Assembly (NCBI RefSeq): GCF_029504655.1
Contig: NZ_JAQFIL010000001.1
Coordinates: 6,825,001 to 6,889,000, forward strand
DNA length: 64,000 nt
Direction of reading: 5' to 3'
Source of the DNA: Catalinimonas alkaloidigena
GTDB taxonomy: Bacteria > Bacteroidota > Bacteroidia > Cytophagales > Cyclobacteriaceae
The notes beneath the pieces are model-generated. The model did not search any database. It had not been told where the DNA came from and saw nothing but the letters and a program-made list of their open reading frames with translations. A program made the position numbers and the translations under genes. This document shows, in pieces, positions 1-10,691 of the stretch (position 1 is its first letter; the number at the start of each line of letters is the position of its first letter).

Positions 1-1132
1 ATGGCAGCACTTCCTTCATATCAATCGTGTCCCAAAAAATTCCTTCGTAGGCACGCTCCTCTCCCCTCTCATATAATATGCCTACATGATGCGCTCCTAC
101 CCTTGCAAGATCAGAGTAGGCAGAAGGCCCCGCAAACAGTTGCCTTAGCTCCATCCATGTTTTTCCTTCATCTTTGCTCATTTTGAGCGTCATATTCACT
201 CGCTGTTCTTTGCTGGCAGGATTGGAAAACAAAATATAGGTTTCACCTGCTGTGTCATAGCGAAGCATGGCTCCCTGGCAAATAGGTTCTATCAGCTCAG
301 GCGCATGCCGCATATTTTCCCACTGCATTCCCCCATCCTCGCTATAAGCCAGCTGACGGGCATGCTGATCACGGTCATAGTTGCGCATATTGAGCATCAG
401 CCTTCCGTCATTGAGTTGTACTACTTCACACTCGTTGACCTGATCCCGGGGGGTGTTGCCTCCCAACTGCCAGCTCTTTCCCCCATCGTCTGAATAGATG
501 ACATGCGAATAATATTTTTTGGTCTTCGCTTCTATATGATCACAGGCGACCATCAGTCGCCCGACATATGCACCTTCTGTAAGCTGTATGCCGGAGCCCG
601 GTCCGGTAGCATACCAGGTCCAGTTTTCTTTTTTTACATCGGTAGTAATTTCTTTAGGCTTGCTCCAGCTTTGCCCTTCATCGGTAGAGCGCAGCACAAA
701 TACCCGCCGGGTGTCGGTACTCGTTTGCGCAATGATCTCCGACTCTTTATCCTCTCCCCTGTTCCAGGTAGTCAACAGAACGATATCCCCACTCTCTTCA
801 TCCAGCACGGGCGCGGGATTGCCACAGGTATGCTGCCCGTCATCCCAGACCACTTCCAGGCCACTCCAGCTTTTGCCTCCGTCCTCCGAGCGTTTCAGCA
901 GCAGGTCAATGTCTCCGGTATCGCTGCAGCCTCCTTTTCTCCCCTCGGCAAAGGCCAGTAAACTACCGCTTTTGGTGGTAAGTACGGCCGGTATTCTGAA
1001 GCAGGCATAGCCTCCCTCTCCGCTAACATAAATAGGTTTGGCTCCTGCCGACTGGCCATAAGCAGGATTTTCTACGGCGAGGTTTAAGCATAGTAAAAAG
1101 AGGAGTAAGCCGGATAGAGAAGAAAAATTCAT
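1..1132 (-). CDS. Secreted exo-alpha-sialidase (GH33), 3' end outside window
   Basis: The minus strand reads open from ATG at 1130-1132 to the window edge (377 codons, no stop), so the gene is truncated only by the window. It begins with a hydrophobic signal peptide (about residues 1-27, ending near AYGQS). The sialidase FRIP motif is at residues 45-48 and supplies an arginine of the carboxylate-binding triad. Five Asp boxes of the S-x-D-x-G-x-x-W type lie near residues 82, 149, 214, 264 and 319, as expected for a six-bladed propeller. GILYERGE near residue 351 is the usual C-terminal sialidase signature, so little is missing. It should release terminal sialic acids from glycans in the periplasm or outside the cell. 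The small plus-strand open frames here are shadows. It is divergent from the HAD gene at 1240. Confidence 0.9.
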   Translation of the reverse strand, partial: MNFSSLSGLLLFLLCLNLAVENPAYGQSAGAKPIYVSGEGGYACFRIPAVLTTKSGSLLAFAEGRKGGCSDTGDIDLLLKRSEDGGKSWSGLEVVWDDGQHTCGNPAPVLDEESGDIVLLTTWNRGEDKESEIIAQTSTDTRRVFVLRSTDEGQSWSKPKEITTDVKKENWTWYATGPGSGIQLTEGAYVGRLMVACDHIEAKTKKYYSHVIYSDDGGKSWQLGGNTPRDQVNECEVVQLNDGRLMLNMRNYDRDQHARQLAYSEDGGMQWENMRHAPELIEPICQGAMLRYDTAGETYILFSNPASKEQRVNMTLKMSKDEGKTWMELRQLFAGPSAYSDLARVGAHHVGILYERGEERAYEGIFWDTIDMKEVLP

Positions 1133-1239
1133 CTTGTTTTTTGGGTTTGGTAATATTGATTGCTGCTAAAAAATAAAAACAATTTACGCTTTACCGACGA
1201 TTAGTTTTAAATTTCTTCATTTACCTAAAATATTGACGC

Positions 1240-1908
1240 ATGCAAGCCAGACCCGCCGTACTGTTTTTTGATGTGAACGAAACGCTGCTGGATATGCAGC
1301 CGGTCAAAACATCCATTGCCCAAGCGCTGGGGCAAAAGCCTGAAAGGGTTGCCTTGTGGTTTACAAATCTGCTCCACTACAGTCTGGTGAGCACGGTGAG
1401 CCATCAGTTTAAAGATTTTACTTCTATTGGCGTGGCTACTTTACAAATGTTGGCTGAGCAAAACAACATTGAGATGAGCGAGGCGAAGGCAAGAGAAGTA
1501 CTCAAACCCATGCTTAGCTTAAGTCCCCATGCGGATGTGGTGCAGGGACTTGAGACCTTAAAAAGTGCTGGCTATACGATGGTGGCCCTGACCAACTCTT
1601 CCCGCCATGCCATGGAAACTCAATTGAGCCATGCTCAAATAGACACTTACTTTGACCGTAGCCTGAGCGTGGAAGATATCGGGATATATAAACCACATCA
1701 GCGGGTGTACCGCTGGGCGGCTTACCAGATGGATAGTCAGGTAGAAGACTGTATGATGATCGCCGCCCACGGCTGGGATGTGGCCGGGGCCAGCTATGCC
1801 GGTATGCAATCCGCTTTCATCGCCCGGCCCGGACAAACGCTCTTTCCGCTGGCTCTTCAGCCGCAGTTTGTGGTTTCTGATCTCAAGGAACTGGCAGAAG
1901 TTCTATAA
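1240..1908 (+). CDS. Haloacid dehalogenase type II-like HAD hydrolase
   Basis: This 222-residue soluble protein has the HAD fold motifs in order: FFDVNETLLD with nucleophile Asp11 (motif I), ALTNSS (motif II), the Lys of IYKPH (motif III) and GWDVAGASYAG (motif IV). Length and motif wording match the haloacid dehalogenase type II group, which hydrolyses (S)-2-haloacids by an aspartyl-ester route. Many members act on other small substrates, so the exact substrate is inferred. No signal peptide, so cytoplasmic. It stands alone: the sialidase gene diverges on the left and a long A/T-rich spacer follows. Confidence 0.8.
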   Translation: MQARPAVLFFDVNETLLDMQPVKTSIAQALGQKPERVALWFTNLLHYSLVSTVSHQFKDFTSIGVATLQMLAEQNNIEMSEAKAREVLKPMLSLSPHADVVQGLETLKSAGYTMVALTNSSRHAMETQLSHAQIDTYFDRSLSVEDIGIYKPHQRVYRWAAYQMDSQVEDCMMIAAHGWDVAGASYAGMQSAFIARPGQTLFPLALQPQFVVSDLKELAEVL

Positions 1909-2448
1909 AAAAGTTTAGATTATTCCCTGCCATTTTCAATTACTATTGGCGTATTCGTATGCCGGTCTTCATTTGAGCAAACTATAGAAGTGTAGTAGAT
2001 AAAAAGCATAGTTGTTTAAAGTTCCTCTAGAGTTCATAATGTTATGCCTTAATTTTGAGTATTAACACTTAATTTTCCTTGACTTAACCGATCGTATGGC
2101 TTTACCCTTACTAAGTATAAGCTGAAATTTATACTTATATATTTATAAATTCTGTGAAATAAAATATTTATTAAGTGAAATTTTCATATGATTTGATAAA
2201 TAACTATCTGGTTTACTTACGTACAATATTAGGTATTTCACTTTTGAATTTAGTTTATGCGAAATGATAGCAAAAAGCAGAAAACTTTAAATTCACTCCA
2301 GTAAATAAGTATCTGAAAGCGCCAATTTTACAATTTGATAAGGCTACACATTCTGAACAAAACTTACATTAAATGATTACCAGGCATTCCTTTCCCCTTA
2401 CTTAAATTCATTACTGTATTTTTACATCTTACATTATGCACATATATT
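1909..2448. other. A/T-rich intergenic region upstream of the large operon
   Basis: About 540 bp without a plausible gene on either strand. It is strongly A/T-rich and should hold the promoter of the operon beginning at 2449, but I see no convincing TTTG/TAnnTTTG pair or hairpin with a T-run. Confidence 0.5.
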
Positions 2449-4165
2449 ATGCGATGGGATAAGTGTAGAAAATTCCTTTGTAGTTTACCGCTAAAATATG
2501 GCTTACTCTTATTAATAGTGTGTAAGGTCCAAGCACAGAATTTAGAAAATCTTGGTCAGAAGCCTCCAATAAAAGTATCAGGAGGGTTAAACTTAATGAG
2601 TACAAGCTATGCGGTGGAGGGCATTAGTGCTCGCCGTGACCCTTTCACTTGGATAGCCAGCGGAAACATCAATCTGGATTTATATGGCTGGAATGTTCCA
2701 TTTTCTTTCAGTTATACTAACCACCAAGGGAGGTTTCAACAGCCTTTTAATCGTTATGGAATTAGTCCTCATTATAAGTGGATAAAAACATATATGGGGT
2801 ACCATAGTCTTACGTACTCATCCTATACCCTCAACGGACATGCTTTTTTAGGAGGAGGAATAGAATTGACTCCAGGCAATTTTCGAGTTCATGCTATGTA
2901 TGGGCGACTGAGGAAAGCAGTAGAAATGGATACCCTATCGGTGCAATCCCAATATCCGGTATTTGACCGCAGGGGAATGGCTACTAAAGTAGGGTACGAA
3001 ACTCCGCAAGGAAGTATCAATGCAATCATATTTTATGCCAGAGATGACCCCAACTCTCTTGTAACCTATTCGGATAGTAGTTTGGTATTTCCTGCCCAAA
3101 ACATTGCTCTTAGCTTGATAGCGAAGAAGCAAATAGGTAAACATGTAAGCTGGGAGGGTGAATGGGCAAGTAGCTTACTGACTCGGGATGTACAATCTTT
3201 GCCCATGTCAGGAGATTCAAATAAACAGGCATGGGGTGCCTGGCTGATACCCATCCGCCAATCTACAACCCAGCACCAAGCCTGGAAAACAAGCTTAAAC
3301 CTTGCGTTGAGTAAAGGTTTTATACAGTGGCGATACGAGCGGGTTGATCCTGATTATCAAACACTAGGAGCCTATTTTTTTAATAATGACCTGGAAAATG
3401 TGACACTCGGCATCAACTGGCAGTTCTGGCAAAACCGACTTAGCGTAAACTTTCAGGGAGGACTGCAACATAACAATTTAGATGAATCAGAAATAACGCA
3501 AACCGAGCCGATGGGTCAGCAACTATTCTATAAATATTCGCCCTACAGATCGTTGGCAGCTTAGTACTACCTACTCCAACTTTACCAGCTTTACAAATAT
3601 TCGGCCTCAATCGGACCCTTTCTTTACCACCGAGTTTGATTCACTCAACTTTTACCAGATCAATCAAAATGCTTCATTTAGCTCCTCTTACACTTATGGT
3701 AACAAAGAGCGAAAACATGCGCTTAGCATGAGTTCTACTTATCAGCAAGCTAATGACGTTAACCCTCAACAACACCGAAACGAACAGGCATCTTATTATT
3801 TCAGCAATAACATGGCTTATCGAATAAGCATTGTTCCTACAAGCTTGGGGGTAAGTCTGGGAGGCAATTTTTACTATAGTGTTTTGCAGGAAATTAATAC
3901 AACTACCATAGGACCTTTGCTATCAGTAAGTAAGGGGTTCTTAGAAAGAAAGTTAAGAAGTTCTCTTTCCACGGGATTTAATCAGGTATTACATAATATG
4001 ATAGCAAGCAGCCAGGTCCTGACGGCACGTCTATCCGGCAGTTACTCCTACCAAAAAAGTCATCGCTTTTCACTTAATCTCAACCTGCTAAATAATTTTC
4101 CTACAGACGAAAAAGAGGCCTTTACAGAATTCACCGCAACTGTCCGTTACGGATATACCTTTTGA
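2449..4165 (+). pseudogene. Outer-membrane beta-barrel protein, first gene of toxin operon (single frameshift)
   Basis: Two adjacent open frames read as one protein. Frame 1 runs 2449-3564 and ends at TAG shortly after residues YKYS; frame 2 continues in register as PTDRWQLSTTYSNF to the stop at 4163-4165. The switch maps to the CCC run at 3541-3543, where one extra C would explain it. The joined product is about 570 residues: a signal peptide (ending near VQAQN) and then alternating aromatic/polar strands (for example YMGYHSLTYSSYTLNGHAFLG), typical of an outer-membrane beta-barrel. The last residues, TATVRYGYTF, end in Phe as many barrels do. I do not recognise a named family. The next gene starts on the stop codon, so they are coupled. 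The indel may be real or a sequencing error. Confidence 0.65.
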
Positions 4166-7100
4166 TGATAATGATGAGCTGGATCACAGGAAAATCTAAA
4201 AAAAGAACGATATGCAGCAAACTGGCTGTTCTTCTCTGTTTGATAAATTTGAGTGCTTTTGGCATGGCTTCTCCGACTAAAAGCTTTTCAGAACGTATTC
4301 ATCAATTGCATGATAAGTTGCTTGAAACGGGTAAGACCACCCAACAGCTAAGTGAGTCAGATTTGGCCAGTTTGCCAGTGGGTATCACCAAAAATGTAGG
4401 CGGATATGAATATCTGGTGATCATTGACTCGGCACGCTTTACTCCAAAGGGGGCCTTCTTTGACGCCTACATTTCACTACAGTTCAAAACAAATGGACAA
4501 AGAATTGCCTTCGCTGCCCGTAATGTGGCTTTCCATCCAGGAGGATTATCGGCTTCAAATGACGTTAGGTTGGCATTGGTAAATGAAGCTACACTTCCTT
4601 TAGGTCCAAAAACTAAGCTTAGTCTGCCTGCTCAGGAAAATAAGAATTATGTAGCCATTGATTGCAATGGTTTTAAAGCGGTCAGCCTAGAGGGAAAAAT
4701 TTCATTCAGCCGTGAGTTGCTCATTCCAGAAGACGAACATGGAAATGCCTTGCCCGGGCAGTTAGAAACTAATTTTAAAGTGAATAGTAGCGACTGGAAT
4801 GCAATGATGTTATCTGTTTCTCTTCCAACTTTTCGCATACCCAACCTTCAGGGAATTAACTTCAAAGTAGAGGAAATCACCCTGGATATGAGCGACATTG
4901 CAAACCCTGCTAACATAAAATTTCCCCGGCAGTATCAGCTTCAATATGGAACACATGTGCAGCTTTGGGAAGGTTTTTTTATTCGACGGGCGCGGATAGG
5001 CCTGTTTTAAAGAGCTTTCTGAAGATGGGAAAAGAAGATATATCAATGCCGAAAATCTTATCCTAGATAAAGAAGGGATAACGGGAGACATTGGTGTAAA
5101 CAAGCTGTTCGGTAGAGAAGAAGAATCTTTAAATGGCTGGCCTTTCTCAGTAGATTCTTTGAGTATTGTATTGTTCAGGAATAAGCTTAGCGGTGGTAGT
5201 TTTAAAGGAGAAATAAGCATCCCTCTATTAAGTAGGGATGCTCCCTTGAAATACACTGCCTTTATTACTGAAGAAGCCGGAGAGACTGAGTATACTTTTG
5301 CGGTTCAACCCGGAAAAAACCTGAATGCTTCAGTGTTAGCGGCTAAGGTTGACTTAGCTCCCAGTTCTACCATCATCATCAGCAAAAAAGAAGGCAGATT
5401 AATCCCTGAAGCTATCCTACATGGAGCTATGAGTATCCATACCGACATGGGTGTAGAACTAAAACAGCTAGGTTTTACAGACTTACACATTGCCTCTGAA
5501 AAACCCTACATACGAAACGGATACTGGTCTTTCGCCAATGGAAATACTCAAAAAGCGGCTAATTATCCCATATCTATTGAGTCCATTACTTTTCAGCATA
5601 ATGACCAGGACCTACGGTTAAATGTAGGGGTATTGTTAGGAATGATGAACGAAAATGATAAAGGGTTCTCCGCTCAATCAGTCGTGAGTGTTTCCGGAGA
5701 AATTGTAGATGAAGCTTCTGAAATGAAGGAAGGTAATACTTCAGGGCCCAGCCGACAAGCATGGAAGCATAAGGAGATACGCATGAGTGATATTGAAATA
5801 GATGTGGACATGGACGCTTTCAGATTTGAGGGAAGATTAAGTGTATACAAAAAGCATGAAGTATACGGCCAGGGCTTCCGGGGCGAAATAGATGTTTCCT
5901 TCAAGGCAGGACCTACTGTGAAAGCTATCGCACAGTTTGGAAGAGTGAATGACTACCGTTACTGGTATGCCGACGCCTTGATGCACTTTGGAAACTCAGC
6001 ACCTTCTCCTGGTTTTTCTGTCTATGGTTTTGGCGGAGGCGCTTACTATCAAATGTCATTAGACAGGACCTCTTTAGCAGCAGGAGATTTCTATACGATT
6101 CAAGGTGAGCATGACAAAACGACTATTGGAGCTACCCGAAGCGGGGCATCCTATATTCCGGACTCATCTGTCAAGTTAGGGTTTAAAGCTACAGTAGTAA
6201 TAGGAACGGCTCCCTCACCCCGACCTTTCAATGCGGATGCTACCTTTGAAATGGCTTTCAACCAACGTATGGGTCTCAAGTATATCCGTTTTCGCGGTGA
6301 AGGATACTTTCTCACCAGCCTGGATGAAAGAAACGGAAATCCACCCATGTACGCTGATGTAAACATTAACTATGATTTTGACAATGATGAGCTCAATGCT
6401 TTGTTAGACTTATATGTAGATGCCTACGATGTGATGAAAGGTGTGAATGCCAATAATTTTGCTGGGCGGGCTATTATGCACTTTGGGCAGGAAAAGTGGT
6501 ACGTTTGGTTGGGTTCTCCCAGTCAACGAATGGGCGTTAATATTTTGGGCTTGGCAGAGGCTTCAACCTACCTGATGGTAGGTGACGAAATTGAAAGTAT
6601 GCCGACTCCCTTAGAAGGGGTACAAGTCACAACTAAGAATTTCCAGAAAGTTTTAAGTGAGCTCCAGGGCAATATGGACCGCATAAATGCCCACACAGCC
6701 AGCGGTAAAGGTTTTGTTTTTGGCGCTAGTTTTCATACTGCTATAGGAAAGGACGATCCAGGCGCAGTATTTTATGGCTTCTTCAAGGCAGGGGCAGGTT
6801 TTGACATTATGTTACAGGATATGGGCAATGTAAGTTGTTCGGGAAAATCCGGTCCTATTGGAATAAATGGCTGGTATGCAAGTGGACAGGCCTGGGCATA
6901 CTTACAAGGAGCAGTAGGTATCAATGTTAACCTTAAGTTTATCAAAGGAAAGTTTGAAGCTTTTCGCTTCTTAGCAGCCATAGTTATGCAGGCTCAATTA
7001 CCTAATCCTACCTGGCTTCAGGGTACTGCTATTGGCGAATTTAATATTCTTAATGGCTTGGTGAAAGGGGACTGTAGCTTCCAGGTTACCATCGGTGAGC

Positions 7101-8578
7101 AGTGTGAGTTTGAAAATGAGGCGCCTATAGCAATGGAGGTGATTGCCGATATGCAACCCTCCCGCAGCAGTAGAGAAGTAGATGTATTTACTACGCCGCA
7201 GGTAGCTTTCAACCTTCCTATAGAACAGGCTTTTGAAATGCTAACTGATGAAGAACAATACAAAAGTTATCGGGTAAAGCTCAACTATCTAAAAGTAACC
7301 AAACAGGGTACAGAAGTAAAAGGAACATTAAAGTGGAATGAAGACAGAACGGTGGTAGCGTTTAAAAGCAAGAAAATTCTTCCTCCCAAAACTGAGCTCA
7401 AAGCAGAAGTAAGTATCAGCTGGCAAACACAGCTTGATAACCACTGGACAGATTTAGATGCTACCGAAACCAGAGAGGTAAGCTTTACTACTGGCAAGGC
7501 TCCCAATTACATTCCTGAGCATATTGTAGAATATAGTTATCCGGTCAGAAATCAATATACATTTCTTCAGGATGAGTACGGTATGGGATACATGAAGCTA
7601 AGCTATGATATGGACTACTTATTCAGACCCACTGATGGACAGGGGCGATCCTGGGAGTATATAGCACGTTTCAAAGTTTCAAATTCTTCCGCTTATGTCG
7701 ATAAAAAACTAACGTATAATGAGAGTACTATTACTTTTGCCGTTCCCGATAAACTAGACAATGAAGCGGTTTATGAACTAAGCTTTCTTAAGAAACCAGT
7801 GATTACAAATAGAATAGATGAAAACGTAGTTAGGGTAGAAAAAGAACTAACACTGGCACAGGCCACTAATGTAACTACCGCTGAGCGTAACATTAAAGGA
7901 ACCCTTACCATAGCTGAGACGGAGACCTTATTCACCTATGGATTCCGCACTAGCCGCTACAATACATTTTCAGCCAAAGTGGACGCGATGTATGGGCAAA
8001 AAACTACTTCAGGTACCGTACATGGCATCCTTATCTTTAAAGTAGGAACGCTACTCACTATGCCTGAGGTGTTTGATGAAGCAGAGTTAAATGGTACTCA
8101 TGGTCAGGCTGCTTTGGTAAAAATGTATGCGGATACCCAAAACCCTTGGCTTGCACAATACATGCACCCTTTACTTTATGAACATTATCCGGTCAATGAG
8201 CAGCTTAAGATTGGCTGGCGTAACACTGAGGCCGCAGGCGTTCCACCCATCTATTCTGTAATACCTGAACTTAGGGCAACAGCTCCTATGCTGACTCAGG
8301 CACAAATGATCTCTGGTAACGCTTTGAGCGCTAGCGGAGACATAAAACTCCATTATCAAATGCCTACCTATACCTACAAGGATCATCGGCACCTTCGTTT
8401 AAAAGTCATTAATAAATATACAGGAGTACATAGCAGTAGAATCCCTGTCGGGGCTAAGCGACTCATGCATGATGCCTACCAAAACTTCATGGATGGGACA
8501 TATAAGGTCAAAATAGAATATCGGCTACCTGGTACGCAACGCTTAAGCAGCACCAAAACGATCAACATTCAATGGTAA
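4165..8578 (+). pseudogene. Giant secreted protein (~1470 aa) of toxin operon, single frameshift
   Basis: Reading starts at ATG 4165 (or 4171/4174), overlapping the previous stop. Frame 1 stops at 5008-5010 (TAA), but frame 2 reads open across it as FKELSEDGKRRYINAENLIL and continues to 8578. One T too many in the TTTT run 5005-5008 accounts for the break. The apparent start at 5159 is only a TTG inside the frame. The protein has a signal peptide (residues about 1-35) and no later membrane span. It contains long beta-rich stretches and, near 7140-7500, a segment resembling a bacterial Ig-like (SbsA-type) domain (TTPQVAFNLPIEQAFEM onward). Function unknown; it probably forms part of an envelope or surface assembly with its neighbours. 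It overlaps the next gene by 7 bp. Confidence 0.65.
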
Positions 8579-10653
8579 GAATATATTTCACATGGCTCCT
8601 AGGGTTTTTCCTGGTAGCTTTATCAGCCCATGCTCAGGAAAAGCGAGGGAAAGTAAGTGCGATTGCCCGCTCCGGAAAACAAGAGATTTTATTACGCTGG
8701 GCTCCAAATGACCCTGCGACCTGGAGATTGGGTAACCGTCATGGCTATACCATTGAACGCTTCACCATAGGCAAAAATGGCAGTATTGATTCCACCGGAC
8801 AGTGGATGCGAGTGCAACTTAACTCCTCACCTATCAAACCCTGGTCTTTGGAAGATTGGGAAAAGATAGCACTAGATGATCATTATGCTGCCATTGCTGC
8901 CCAGGCCATCTATGGCGAAAGCTTTGAAGTAAGTGGCCCTTCAGGAAATATGATTACTATGGTAAGTCAGGTAAAAGAAGAGCGTAATCGGTTTGGCTTT
9001 GCTCTACTGGCAGCTGATCACTCTCCAAATGCTGCCCAAGCTTCAGGACTTTGGCTGAAAGATACTTCGGTGAATCCGGGAGAAGAATACCTCTATAGAA
9101 TTTGCTTAGCTCACAATCCTTCTTCTATTCCGATAGATACGGCTTTAGTAACTGCCCAAGCCATAGTACCACCTCCACTACCACCACCACCGGATGTAGA
9201 AGCTCAATTTGGAGATCAGGTAGCAAGTATCCGCTGGAATGGTTTTTACTTCAATCATATGTATGTCTCTTATCAGGTAGAGAAATCGATAGATGGAATT
9301 CATTTTATGCCTGTGAATGATTTGCCTATTGTGAATGGCGACAGAGCTGGTAGAGAAGCTCAGCAGTTAGTTTTAATAGATTCATTAGCACAAAATAATA
9401 AGACATTCTACTACAGGGTACGGGGCATTACTGCATTTGCCGAAGTAGGACCTCCATCCGAGTTTGTCTCCGGCCAGGGAGTAATATCTTTGAGTGATGT
9501 ATATCCTCTTATTGATACAATTTCAGTAATTGATAACCATATAGCTCAACTTCAGTGGACTTTTCCTGATAGCCTACAGAACCATGTAGTGGGTTATAAG
9601 GTCATTCGGAGTGCTTCTCTCAATGGAAGTTACGAGCTTCTTCATAAGAATCTCCTTAAGTCAACAAAATTTTCTTTTTCCGACCCTCAGCCCCTGAGTA
9701 CAAGTTATTATCGGGTGCAAGCGATGGGTCCGGATAGTACATTCACTACTTCTGTGCCCTACATGATAGCTTTAGAGGATAGCTTGCCCCCGGCACTACC
9801 CAGTCATTTTGAAGGAGAAGTAAGGGAAGATGGAGCTGTTTATCTTCATTGGGAGCCGAGTACTTCAACAGATGTATTGGGTTACCGTTTATTTCGTGCG
9901 AATGATCCGGATGAAGAGTTTGTCATGATTTCTTCTCAAACAATTCAGGATACGATCTTCACCGACAGCGTTGAAATAGCTACCCTCACTGAGCAGGTAT
10001 ATTATCGCCTCGTTGCGGTAGATCGCCGGTTTAATGTATCGGATTACTCAGAAATTTTATCCTTAAAAAGGCCTGATGTGGTTCCTCCCGTACCTGCACA
10101 GCTTACTTCAGTAAAAGCACAAAAAGAGGGTATTGAATTAAGATGGCAGGCAAGCCCCAGTGAGGATTTAGTTGAATATGTACTCCTTCGCTGGCATGCT
10201 AACTCTTCAGGGTTCCAGATTCTACAGCGATTTAATGCAAGTGATAGTGCATACCACTACTTGGATACTTCCGTGAAAGCAGGTACTGAATATCGATACA
10301 TTTTACGGAGCATTGATGATGAAGGACTCAGTGCAGCCCATCCTTCTGTAACAATAACGGCCTTAGACATTCAAGCTCAAGAAGGAATAAGCCAGTTGAA
10401 TGGAAAAGCTGACCGTGAGCAAAGGCTTATCTTTCTTCAATGGAAAGCTCCACTTAGCCAGGAAGTGAGTGGATACCGCATTTTCCGGGCCGTGGATGAT
10501 GCACCGTTTCGGTATTATCAGTTCAGTGAAGCCGAATCGCAGTTTCTGGATAGACGATTAACGGTCAATCACCAATTCCGCTATGCCATACAGGCAATAT
10601 TTGAAGATGGTAGTGAGAGTGAGCTTTCACAGGAGATAGTGGTGGAATATTAG
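8572..10653 (+). CDS. Secreted fibronectin type III repeat protein
   Basis: This 693-residue protein begins with a clear signal peptide (FTWLLGFFLVALSAHAQ). A proline-rich hinge (PPPLPPPPDV, near residue 200) separates the N-terminal domain from about five fibronectin type III-like modules of 90-100 residues. Each shows a W in strand B (IRWNG, LQWTF, LHWEP, LRWQA, LQWKA) and a YYRV/YRY-type strand F. No catalytic motif, membrane anchor or T9SS sorting domain is visible, so it is likely a structural or binding component. ATG 8572 lies inside the end of the previous gene, so the two are translationally coupled, and the SprB-type gene follows after 38 bp. Confidence 0.85.
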   Translation: MVRIYFTWLLGFFLVALSAHAQEKRGKVSAIARSGKQEILLRWAPNDPATWRLGNRHGYTIERFTIGKNGSIDSTGQWMRVQLNSSPIKPWSLEDWEKIALDDHYAAIAAQAIYGESFEVSGPSGNMITMVSQVKEERNRFGFALLAADHSPNAAQASGLWLKDTSVNPGEEYLYRICLAHNPSSIPIDTALVTAQAIVPPPLPPPPDVEAQFGDQVASIRWNGFYFNHMYVSYQVEKSIDGIHFMPVNDLPIVNGDRAGREAQQLVLIDSLAQNNKTFYYRVRGITAFAEVGPPSEFVSGQGVISLSDVYPLIDTISVIDNHIAQLQWTFPDSLQNHVVGYKVIRSASLNGSYELLHKNLLKSTKFSFSDPQPLSTSYYRVQAMGPDSTFTTSVPYMIALEDSLPPALPSHFEGEVREDGAVYLHWEPSTSTDVLGYRLFRANDPDEEFVMISSQTIQDTIFTDSVEIATLTEQVYYRLVAVDRRFNVSDYSEILSLKRPDVVPPVPAQLTSVKAQKEGIELRWQASPSEDLVEYVLLRWHANSSGFQILQRFNASDSAYHYLDTSVKAGTEYRYILRSIDDEGLSAAHPSVTITALDIQAQEGISQLNGKADREQRLIFLQWKAPLSQEVSGYRIFRAVDDAPFRYYQFSEAESQFLDRRLTVNHQFRYAIQAIFEDGSESELSQEIVVEY

Positions 10654-10691
10654 TCATCATAATGAATTTGAAACTTTAGGTACAGTCAAGT

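Noticed and set aside
305..1010. Plus-strand open frames in the first kilobase
   Set aside because: They are shadows of the minus-strand sialidase, which has a signal peptide, FRIP and five Asp boxes.
5159..8578. Independent gene starting at 5159
   Set aside because: The start is an internal TTG and the frame is open and protein-like upstream to the TTTT frameshift at 5005.
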